From Saccharothrix obliqua (GTDB taxonomy: Bacteria; Actinomycetota; Actinomycetes; Mycobacteriales; Pseudonocardiaceae), in contig NZ_JAHXGQ010000001.1 of NCBI RefSeq assembly GCF_019375475.1, forward strand, positions 558,001 to 622,000: a stretch of DNA of 64,000 nucleotides. The letters are read 5' to 3'. Of this stretch, positions 32,062-42,600 are shown in pieces; the first letter of the stretch is position 1, and every line of letters starts with the position of its first letter. Both the position numbers and the translations under genes were made by a program. The notes under the pieces are model-generated. The model made no database searches, had not been told where the DNA came from, and was given only the letters and a program-made list of their open reading frames with translations.

Positions 32062-32349
32062 GCGCAACGGCCTCCAGCGTCAGTGGTGGACTGGTCTCCC
32101 CGTGGTAAGGGGACCTTGACCCTCGGATGCTAGACCCGCGTCCTCCGGACGACCCAACGGCCGCCGCTCTCTGTGAGCGACAGAACAGTGGTCAAATGCG
32201 CTGCCACCGGCGGCGTGGCGGGGCCGCCCGGAACCCGGTGGGCCGCACCCCGTTCCGCGGCGGTCGAAAGGCCCGTCCACCGTTGAGCGGTGCGTTCGCC
32301 ACCGAGCAGGCGGCGGGTGGCCGGCGCTGGATCAATTCACCTCATGGGG
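32062..32349. other. Gap between toxin operon end and sdhC
   Basis: 288 bases that must hold the sdhCDAB promoter (minus strand). A weak TTGGGT...TAGCAT pair 19 apart can be read on the minus strand near 32130-32165, but it is not convincing. Short GCCACC/GGTGGC-type repeats near 32290-32325 could end the toxin operon; no strong hairpin is seen. Confidence 0.4.
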
Positions 32350-33621
32350 TTAGCGGTAGCGGATGACGTGGAGGGCCAGGACGCCCTCGTCGGTGAGCGG
32401 CGGCGGCTCCCGGCGGGTGCCGTCGGCCAGCTCCAGCCCGCCCTCCGCGCGTCGCGCGTTGAGCACGTGGCCCACCGTCTCGCGGCCACGGCGGTCGCGG
32501 CGGCGGATCCAGACGAGTGCCTTCGCACCCACCGGGGTGTGGGCGAACTCGTCCAGCACGCCCGCCCAGGCGGTGTGGGTGCTGGCGCCCTCGACCTCGC
32601 CCAGCCGGTCCACGGTCGGGCCGAACCAGGCCGCCGGACCCGGCGCGGGCGGCGGGGTGGTGTGCTCGCCCGCGTTCCAGCGCTCCAACCACGGCCACGG
32701 GTCGGCGTTGGGCAGCGCGAACGGCGCGGCGTGGGCGGCCTTGGGCACCACCAGGGCCGCGTCCAGCATCTGGTCGCGCGGGTCGCCGGAGGCCAGGTGG
32801 GCACGCGTGGTGCAGGCGAACAGCCAGCCGCGCGCCAACTCGTCCGCCGGCGACGGGTCGACCAGGACCACCTCGTCCCGGTAGGCGTCGGCGAGGTGGC
32901 GCTCGGCCTTGCGGACGGCCGCGGCCAGGTCCTCGACGTCGGGTTCCGGTGCGGGGCGGGCGCGGTGGAAGCGGGCCACCACCAGGCCGCCGACGGTGGC
33001 GGTCTCCAGGTCGGCCGGACCGCCGGTCATGCCGTCCAGCACGGCGACCTCGCCGCGGTCGTGGTGCGCGTACAGCAGGTGACCGGTGACCTCGACGCCC
33101 ACCAGCTCGCGCCGCACCCACACCACGCCCCTGGTGTCGGGGCCGCCGTCGCGGATCGCCGCCACCACCTGACCCCAGTCGGCGCAGGACGCGACCTCGG
33201 CGTCGGCGAAGTGGTCGGCACGCAGCCGGTCCCACCACCGGGGGTGCTCGTCGCCCGGCCGCCACGCCAGCGCGGACGCCGGTGCGCGGCCCACGGTCGC
33301 GTCCACCGCGACGACGCAGTTGCGGGCGTTGACCCGCCACGCCCAGTCGCGCTCGGCGGGCGCGCGCCAGTCGCCCGCGTCCTCGTCGCCGATGCCCAGG
33401 TCGCCGAACGGCCGGTCGTTGGGCAGCGGGTACGGTGCGTCGCCGTTCACCGGCACGGCCACCGCGCCCGCCAGCATCGGCTGCCCGCCCTCGCGGAACC
33501 GGCAGCCGAACACGGCCACCCGCGGCGTTTCCAGCAGCGCGAACCTGGTCGGCTCCACCGCGCCGCCGTAGACCCGGTCGAGCCACTGTTCGGCAGTGCC
33601 CCGTGGTTGCGTCACACGCAC
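32350..33621 (-). CDS. Immunity-like protein: two copies of Imm35/YrhB-like plus Tox-PL-like unit
   Basis: 423 residues that look like an internal duplication. Copy 1 (1-215) has an Imm35/YrhB-like part (EQWLDRVYGG ... PMLAGAVAVPV ... YPLPNDRPF) then a Tox-PL-like part with NCVVAVDATVG (Cys102), GHLLYAHH (His181) and AVLDGMTG (Asp196). Copy 2 (225-423) has a clearer Imm35-like part (GWLFACTTRAHLASGD, ALVVPK, FALPNADPW) and GHVLNARR (His385) with ELADGTR (Asp400), but no Cys segment. The His-Asp distance is 15 in both, as in the toxin's own domain. It is last in the operon, 33 bases after the giant gene, the usual place for an immunity gene. Whether it neutralises the toxin, or is itself an enzyme, is not shown. 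Confidence 0.75.
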   Translation of the reverse strand: MRVTQPRGTAEQWLDRVYGGAVEPTRFALLETPRVAVFGCRFREGGQPMLAGAVAVPVNGDAPYPLPNDRPFGDLGIGDEDAGDWRAPAERDWAWRVNARNCVVAVDATVGRAPASALAWRPGDEHPRWWDRLRADHFADAEVASCADWGQVVAAIRDGGPDTRGVVWVRRELVGVEVTGHLLYAHHDRGEVAVLDGMTGGPADLETATVGGLVVARFHRARPAPEPDVEDLAAAVRKAERHLADAYRDEVVLVDPSPADELARGWLFACTTRAHLASGDPRDQMLDAALVVPKAAHAAPFALPNADPWPWLERWNAGEHTTPPPAPGPAAWFGPTVDRLGEVEGASTHTAWAGVLDEFAHTPVGAKALVWIRRRDRRGRETVGHVLNARRAEGGLELADGTRREPPPLTDEGVLALHVIRYR

Positions 33622-33654
33622 CTCATCGGTCGTCTTCTCCTGCGTCGGGCGAGG

Positions 33655-36600
33655 CTACGGCACCGGTTGCGCCGGGGGAGCGCTCGTCGGCGGTGTCGTG
33701 GTGGTCGGTGGTGGCGCGGGGCGCGGCAGGTCCGGCAGCGGGATGAACTGGATGCTCGCCGGGTCCCGCTCCAGCCGGGCCGGGCGGTGCGCCTGGCCGT
33801 CGTAGAACGTGATCTTCCCGTTGTCGTTCCAGGCGTTGAACACGTGCCCGGTGCCGTCGGCGCGGGTGATGCCGACGCTGACGTGCCTGCCCGGCTGCGC
33901 GGCCAGGTGGTCCGCCACCTCGTAGTAGTTGGCCGCGGGCTGGAACTTCGCGTTGAAGTGGTTCTCCAGCAACGCGCCCGGCGCGGGCGCGGGCCGCGGG
34001 TTGGCCACCACGCTCTGACCGTGCAGCGTCTCGTGCGTCGCGATCACGCAGTGCGTGCAGTTCACGTCGTGACCCGGCACGCCCGCCCGGAAGTTCGCCT
34101 GGTTGATCGTGGCCAGGCCGGGGTAGGTGGTGTCGGCCCACTGCCCGGCCGCGGCGTCGTCGGCGAACGCCTGGTAGTGGGTGGTGCCCGGGGGCAGCCA
34201 CCGCTGGAGTTCGACCTGGTGGTCGGCGTCCTGCCGGGCGGCGAGCCACTGCTCGAACGCGGTGCGCTCGGCGGCCTGCGCGGTGTCGATCCGCTGCTCC
34301 TCCCGCGCCCGCTCCTGCGCCTGCCGGTTGGTCAGGTTCTGCTCGGCCTGCTGCCGCTCCTGGTCCTGCTTGGCCTTGAGCTGCTGCTCCACCTGCTGCC
34401 GCTCGGCGCGGGCCCGGTCGTCGAACTCCTGCTCGGCGATCTTCTGCTGGTCGGCCGCCCAGGTCTGGAACCGCTGCCCGGTGTCCTGGTCCTCCTGGTG
34501 CTGCCGGGCCAGCAGGTCCCGCTCCGCCTGCTGCCGCTCGGTCTCCTGCCCGGTGAGGAACCGCTGCCACACCTCGTTCGGGTCGAACGTGCCGGGCGCG
34601 GCGGCGAGCTGCTGCCGGATCTGCGCCTCGGCGAGCTGCCGCTGCTGCTCCTGCCGCTGGGTGACCTCGGCGACCACCCGCTGCCGCTCGGCCTGCTGCT
34701 GCTGGGCGAGCTGCTGCGCCGCCCGCTCCCGCTCGACGCGCATCCGCTCCGCGAACGCGTTCGCGGCCTGCGCCCGGTCGTTCTGCTGCTTGGCGTCGAG
34801 GTTCGCCGAGACCTGCGCCTGCTCGGCGGTCAGCCGCTGGGCCAGGGCCTTGCTCTCCGCGTCGTACTCGGCCTTGTGCCGGGCCGTCACCGCGTCGAGC
34901 GCCTGCGCCTTGGCGGTCTGCTGCCGCGCGGCGAGGCCGTTGCGCTCGGCGGTCCGCTCGGCCGCCTGCTTCGCCGCGAAGTCGGCGGCGGCCTTGTCCC
35001 GCAACGCTTTCCGCTGCGCCGGCGAGGGTTGTGGCGGGGCAGCCGGTGGTGCGGTCGTCGTTGTCGTCGTCGTCGGCGGGGCGGCCGGCGGTGGCGTGGT
35101 GGTCGGCGGTGCGGTGGTGGGCGTGCTGCTGGTGGAGGTGGTGCCGGTGCCGTCGGGTGGCGCGCCGAACGCCGCCGTCGACGCGCTGCCGAACAGCGCC
35201 GTCGACGGCCCGCCGTTCGACGCGGCCGGCGTGAACAACCCGCTGGTGGCCGTGGTGCCACCGGTGGGCGGCGCGGGCCGGGCGCTCACCACGTTCGGCA
35301 ACGGGACGCTGCGCGAGCTGCTCGCCTGCGTGGTGCTCGACGCAGCGTTCGGCGGGTTGTTCTGCGGGTTGTTCGGCGGGGGTCCGGCGTTCGGCGCGGG
35401 GGGCGGCGTGTTGTTGAGGTCCGTGATCCGCCGGTCGATCTCCTGCTTGGCGCGCCACCAGTCCTGGAGGCGTTGGTCGGCGGTGCGGCGCAGGTCGTCC
35501 AGGGCGTCGTTCGCCACGTCGCGTGCCTCGGCGAGCTGCTGGTCCACCGTGGCCTTGGCGTTGGCGGCCGTGTCGTGCGCCTGCTGCGCCTGGTCGAGCC
35601 GGGCTCGGGCCGGTTCGGCGGCGGTGCGGGCGTCGGCCAGGTCCCGGTCGGCCTTCGCCAGGTCGGCGCGGGCGGTGTCGAGCCCGGTCCGGGCGGTGTC
35701 CAGGCGGGCGTTCGCCTCGCCCAGCGCGGTGTTCGCGTTCCGCAGCCGTTGCTGGGCGTCGGTCTGCGCGGCCTGGCGGTCACGCAGGTCCTGCTGCGCG
35801 CCCGGCACCTGGCCACGCAGGTTCTCGAGCGTGCCGCGCCGCGCGTCCAGGGTCGCCCTGGCGTCGGCCACGTCCAGTTCGAGCGTCGTCTCCACCGGGT
35901 CGACCACACCCGGTTCCGGCGCGGGACGGTCGGCGCGGTGGTCGGCGAGCGCGCGCTCCGCGTTCGCCAGGCCGCCCTCGGCGTCGGCGACGTCCCGCGC
36001 CGCCTGGTCGACCTGCTGGTCCAGGTCGTCCAACGCGGTGTTCGCGTCCCGCACGTCCCCGGTCGCGGTGTCGACGGCGGCCTGCGCGTCGGCCACGCCC
36101 TGCCGCGCGGTCTGCACGTCGGCGGCACGCGCGTCCAGCACGCCCTGCGCCGCGTCGACCTTCGCCTGCTCGGCCCCGACCTTCGTCGTCAGGTCGGTGA
36201 TCCGGGCCTGGTGGGGCGCGACCTCGGCACGCGCGTCGCCCAGGGCGCCCTGCGCCGCCGCCAGCGCCTTCGCGGCCGCGGCGGCGTTGTCGGCGATCGG
36301 GCCGACGCGCTGCTCCGCGTCCAGGCGTGCCGTCTCCAGCGCCGCTTCGGCCGTCCGCCACGTCGCGGCGGTGTCCTTCACGTTCTGCTGCGCGCCGCCC
36401 AGGCCGTCGAACTTCTTGCCGAGCACGGTTTCCGCGTCCGCGGCGGGCATCCGCACCTGCGCGCCCTCCGGCAGGACCAGGTCGACCACGCCGACCTTGC
36501 CGTTACCGAGGTCCGCGACGATCCGGTACTCGACGCCGAACTCCACCAGGCTGGTCCGGCCCTCGCGCTTGAGGTCGTTGATCTGGTTGTGGGTCGTGCC

Positions 36601-39600
36601 GCCGCTGGACGTGTCCGACACCTCGCCCGCGTGCTTGAACTCCAGGCCGCTGGTGCTGAACGTGACCTCGGGGCTCTTGGACGTCAACCCGCCCGCGCCC
36701 AGGCCCACGACCACGTCGTTCGACTCGGACTTCTTGGCGTCGCTGGACGTCGTGGACACGGTGGTCCGCGGGTTCTCCAGCTTCACGCCGTCGCTCAGGC
36801 CGGCCAGCTTCGGGTCGACCAGCTTCGCGTAGACCTTGACGTCCGCGTGTTGGCTGAACGTCAACGCGGCCTCGTGCAGGCCCGGCACGTCCATCGCGCC
36901 GGAGAGCATCCGCGGCAGGTGCGACTGGAGGGTCTCCGAGCTGAGCGCCGCCAGCAACGCGTTGCGGGAGTCGGTGCCCCGGCCGGTGAGCTTCGGGTCG
37001 GCCTCGGCCCGGGTCAACGCCGTGAGCGCCGCCTCGCGCAGGTCCCGCACGCCGCGCAGGTTCTCCACGGACGCGCCGGGCGGCAGGGTCACCGGCGGCT
37101 TGCCGCCCGCCCGCCACTGGTCGACCTTCCCGGCCTCGGACTTGTCCTTCGGCTGGATCGGCGACGGCGCGGGGGCGGCCGTCGTGTTCGGGGCCGGCGC
37201 GGGCGCCGCGATCTTCAGGTTGTCGGCGTGCAGGCGGATGCCCACGGTGCTCGGCGTGTCGCCGCCCGCCCGCGCGATCAGCTTGTCGCCCTGGTGCACC
37301 TCCAGCTTGAACCGCACGGGCACGTCGAACTTCGCGACCGGACCGGTGCCGACCCGCTTGTGGCCGACCTGCGCGGCCGTGCCCTCGGTGACGGACGTGG
37401 TGGTCGAGTGGCCCACGTTGACCGCGACCGACGCGCCCACCGAACCGGGCACGTTCGGGTTGCCCCCACCCGGCAGGGCCGTGCCGGGCAGCTTGAGACC
37501 CGCGCCCCAGCCGCTGCCGCGCCCCTGGCCGTCGACTTCCCTGGTGCTGCCCGCGATGATGTGCTCGACGTCCACGCCGTCGTGCGCGACACCGGTGAAC
37601 GTCGGGTTGTTCGCGATCTCCGCGGTCAGCGTGACCTGGTACGAGTCCTTGCCGAACGTGCCCGGCTTGTGCACGACCAGCGGCACGCCGCCGTCCAGCG
37701 CGCTGTCCATCAGCGCCTTCACGCTCGTCGGCGACGTCAGGTCCACCAGGCGCTGGAGGTTGTTCATCGAGTCGTCCAGCACGGACTTCGGCAGCAGCTT
37801 GGGGTCGATCCGGTTGAGTTCCGCCGTCAGGTCCGTGACGAGCGTCGACAGGTCCGTCGGCATCTTCTCGACCATGCCGAGGCCGAGCGAGCCCGGCCGG
37901 TTCGGGTCGAGCGTCTTCGGCGGGGCCACGTCACCGGGCCGCACCGGCTGCGGCTTGTGCACGCCGGTCTCCGGCAGCGCGCCCATCTGCCGCGCCACGT
38001 CCTCGGTGACCCGCAGGTAGACCGCGCCCGGCAGGTCCACCGTGCGGCCCGCGGTGTTCGGCGTGCTCTTGTGGACGGTGTTGGCGGTGCGGCTCTCGCC
38101 GACCACCGACACCTTCGCGTCCACCTGCACCAGCACGGTGCGGCCGGTGGCGGGCGTGACCTTGACGCGGTCCACGTTGCCCGCGACCTCGGAGCCCGTC
38201 GTGGTGGACTTGCCCAGGAAGCTCACCTTGCCGATGACGCCGACCGCACCCTGTCCCGTCGCGTTCGACGCCGGCTTCGCGGGCAGGTTCATGCCCAGCG
38301 TGGCGTCCCACGACGAGTTCTCGACCTTGCTGCCGGCCGCCTTGAAACCACCGCTGGTGGTGCTCTCCGTGCCGGTGGTGTCGGAGAACGACACGAACTT
38401 GGCGTCGCCCAGCTCGAACTTGACGGCGACCGCGCCGATCCGGTCGGTGACCCGCCTGCCGTACTTGAGGCCGCCCTCCTGCACACCGGTCTCGACCAGC
38501 CGGGTCAGGTTGGCCTTCACCGACTCGGGGCTGAACATCTTGTCGATCTGGTTGCGGGCGTGCGAGCCCTCCGCCGTCAGCGACGTGTCCATGCCCGCCG
38601 CCGAGTCGAGCGCCTGGACGACCGCCTGCTTCACGGCGTCGGTGTTCGCCACCGCCTCCACGTGCAGGATCTCCGGCGCGGGCTTGACGGGCGCGGTGGT
38701 GAGCAGCGTCTTGATGTCGCCCAGGTCGTTGGCGGGCGAGATCCGGGGCGGGCCCGGCTTGATGTCGGGGCCCGGCTTGGTGTTGAACGTCGAGCTGTCC
38801 GACGCCCAGAGGTGCACCTCGCCCTTGATCTCGGGGATCGTGGTGACCTTGCCGGTGCCGCCGGTCTTCGCGACCGTCTGCGGGTTCGGCACCTGGAGGA
38901 ACGGCGAACCGGGCGTCACCCGCTTCACCCACGCCCGGTTGCGGCTGAACTCCTTGATCTCCACCTCGAACGTGATGTCGTGCTGGAACACCTGGGCGTT
39001 CGTCGCGCCGACGTTCAGGCCGGAGCTGTTCACCGCCGGGCCCGCCGCGGTCCGCACCGACGTGGAGTCGTTGTACTTGACGGCGGCGGTCGGGGTGGGG
39101 GTGAGGCTGGAGGAGCCGGGTTTGGTCGGGATGGAGACCTTGGCCTCCACGCCCGCGTTCCAGCCCTTCTGCGTGGTGACCGAGCTGTCCAGCCGCGGTC
39201 CCGCGCCCGCCCAGTTGCGCACGTTGTGGCCGGCCACCTCGCCGAGGTGCTGCGGCTTGGACAACTTGGCCTTGACGGTGACCTGGACGAAGTCGTTGGT
39301 GGCCAGGCCCTGCCGCTTGAGCTGCACCTGCACGCCGGGCCCGAGCAGGCTGTCCATCTTGGCCTTCAACGCGGTCGGCGACAGCTCCGCGTCCAGCTTC
39401 CGCTGGTTCTCCAGTTGGCCGACCATGTCGTTGAAGTTCTTGAAGTAGTGCTGCGGCTTGCCGTCCGGGTCCGTCCACTTGGGCAGGAAGTCCGCGAAGC
39501 CGGGCAGCTTCTTGAGCGCGGCCTCCACCTCGGTCTGCACGTTCGCCGCGCCGGTGAACTCGCCGACCTTGATGTTGCCCGCCGCCAGCTCCGCGTCCAG

Positions 39601-42600
39601 GTAGGGCGGCTCGTACTTGGTGTTCGCGGTGTCGGGCCGGACGAAGGCGTCCGGGTTGCTGCCCGGCAGGTTCGCCGCGGCGGCCTCCGGCATACCGACC
39701 CGCATGTACGCGGTGACCTCGACCGGGTCCGCCTTGCCGTGCGGCGTGCGGACCTCCAGCAGCGCCTTCACCTTGTAGAGGCCGGTGTCGGTCTTCACCT
39801 GGATGCCGGAGCGGTTGCCGGTGTTGGTGCCCGCGTTGGTGCTGCTGGTGATCTTGGACGACACACCGCCGGTCAACCCGGCCGTGCCGCCCAGCTTCCC
39901 GGACTGCTGCACGCCGCCGCCGAACGCGGCGTTGACGTCGAACCCGCTCTTGGTGTTCGCGGTGACGCCCGTGCCGCCGGTCGCGATGTCGTGCAGGCGC
40001 AGTTGCGCCTTGTCGTGCGTGCCGACCAGTTCGATCTCGGTCATCTTGGCCCGCATCTGCACCGCGCCCGCGTGGCCGCCGTTCGGGCTCACCAGGTCCG
40101 GCGAGGTGACCCAGCCCTCCAGCATCGCGCCGAAGTTGTCGCGGATCGTGGTGGGGCTCAGGAACTCCTGGAGCGCGGCCCGGCCCGGCGCGTCGATCTT
40201 GGTCACCGAGCGGTGCAGCACCTTGGCCACGTTGTCGAACGCGGCCTTCGAGTCGAGGTCGGTGATCGCCTCCGGGGCGACGTGCTCGATCCTGCCGTCG
40301 AGTTCGCCGTTCTCGACCACCTTCTTCTGCGGCGCGGCCGGTTCGCGCAGCCCGACCAGCTCGTCCGGGATCTGGAGCGTGACCTCGCCGTTGACCTGCT
40401 TCGGGTCGCCTTTGTTGACGTCCGCGCCGTTCGCGTCGGTGACCGTGACGTGGTAGGTCACCGGCAGCGGCGCGACGGTCGAACTCGTCGTGCCCGAGCG
40501 GATCGCGCGTTGGTCGAGGGTGGCCGCCTGCACGCTGGTCGACTGGGTGGGGCGGGCGAGGGCGACCTTGCCGCCCAGCGTGCCGTACGGCCCGACGCCC
40601 GCGCCCGCGGTGGCGCTCAACCCGATCTCGTCGCTGGTGGCGATGGTGCTCGTGGTGTTCGCCGACGTGCCGCTGTTGGCGGTGAAGTCGACCTTCGTGT
40701 TGGGGCGCGCGGCGGACGTGGGGTCGGCGGTGTTCGGTTCCAGGTGGGCCCGGACGTTCGCCTCGAACCACTTGTTGCCGACCTTGACCTGGAACTTGCG
40801 GCCGTCGCCGAGGAACGTCTCGAAGTTGTTCTCCAACGCGGTCGCGATGCCGTCGAGGCCGACGGGTTGGACCTTCGACGGGTTGGGCACCAGCTCCTGG
40901 ACGGCCTTCACCACGTCCGGCGCGTTCTTGACGTCCGTGACGGCGATCGCGCCGAGCGCCTGGCCGGACTGGAAGAAGTCCGGGAGGTTCTTGGTCGGCA
41001 GCACCTTCGGCGGTGCCTGCCCGGTGTTGTTGTTCCCGTTGCCGCCCTGGTCGCCGTTCGTCGTCCCCTCGGGACCGATGACCTGGATCTCCGGCACGGC
41101 GGGTGCGGTGTTGGTGTTGGCGTTGGTGTTCGTGTTGGTGTTCGTGTTTGTGTTCGTCGAGCTGGACCCGAGGTCCTGCATCGGGTGCGCCTCGACGTCC
41201 GGCGTGTTGGTCGTGTTGGTGCCGAACAGCTTGGGCACCTTGAACTTCGGCGCCGGCCGCGTGCCCGGCCCGTCCACGTCGCGGTCGGTCGGCGGTGTCG
41301 GTGCGGAGTGGTCCGGTGTGGTGTCCGGGTTGGCCAGGCGGGTGTCCGGGACGGTCACCTGGCTGTTCGCGGTGCGCTCCACCAGCCACAGGTGGCGTGG
41401 CCGCAGACCGGGGCCGTCGCCGTGGACGTCCGAGCCCATCATGCCGCCGTCGTCCTGGTGGACGCCGGAGTTGTCGTCGTGCTTGAGGAGGACCCGGGTG
41501 GGGTCGCGGTACTCGTCCGGGACGCCCAGGTAGTGCAAGGTCTCGTGGGCCAGCACCTCGGGGCTCGCGCTGGGGTTCCAGTGCACCTGGTCGGTGTCGG
41601 TGTCGCCGACCTCGATGGTGGTGTGGGCGTCGGCCGGGTTGTCGGGGAACTCCAGCGTGACGTGGAACTGGTCGCCGCTCGGCAGGCGGTGCCCCTGGTT
41701 GAGCAGCGAGTCGACACCGTTGCGGGCGTTCGCGCGGACGGTGTCGAGCACCGCGGGGTCGACGTTCGGGCCCGCTACCAGGTTGACCTTGACCGTGTAG
41801 TTCTGGACGAACCGGCCGGGCGCGACCTCGATCCGGCGCAGGTCGTAGTTGATCAGGCCCTGGTAGGACCGGACGTTCGACGGCGTGCTGTCCGAGGTGA
41901 CGTCCGCGACCTGCGTGTTGACGGTGGCGACGTGCGCGTCCGCCCGGCGCTTGCCCCAGGTGTCCAGGTCGGCGGGCGACTTCGGGTCGAACCAGTCGGC
42001 CTTCTTCGCCGGGTCGTGCCGCCAGGACTCGTCGTTGAGGACGTCCTTGCCCTTGCGCGAGTCCGGGTCGGGCGGGCTCAACGGCGGCGGCGCGCCACCG
42101 CTGCGCACGGTGGGCGGGGCGTCCTTGTGCACCGGCGGGAGCGGCGGCGGCGTCGGCACGCTCGGGTTGGCCGTGTCGGGGGCGGGTCCGGCCGATTTCG
42201 GGTTCGCGTCGGGGTTCGGGCCGGTCGCGTTGGGTGCGGGATCAGCCGGGCCGCGGTTCGGGTTGGGTCCGGTCGGGGGCGCGCCGCGGAAGCTGAAGAA
42301 CTTCTTCGTCGAGTCGAGCTGGTTGGAGCTTTCCGGCGTCACCCACAGCACGCCGGCGAACTTGTCCTTCAGGTCCGGGTCCATCAGCAGCGGCAGCTCG
42401 GTCTGCCGCACGTCCACGTCCGTGCCGAACGGGGTCGGTCGCCCCAGTCCGAGCTGGTCGGTCGCGAACTTCACGATCACCGGGTCCGGCTTGAGCGTGC
42501 CGCCCCAGAGCGCGTTCGGCCCCGAGACGTCCGGCGCCTGCTCCTTCAACTTCTTGGGGTCGGCGTTGATCTGCTGGAGCGACGCGAACTTCTTCGGGAT

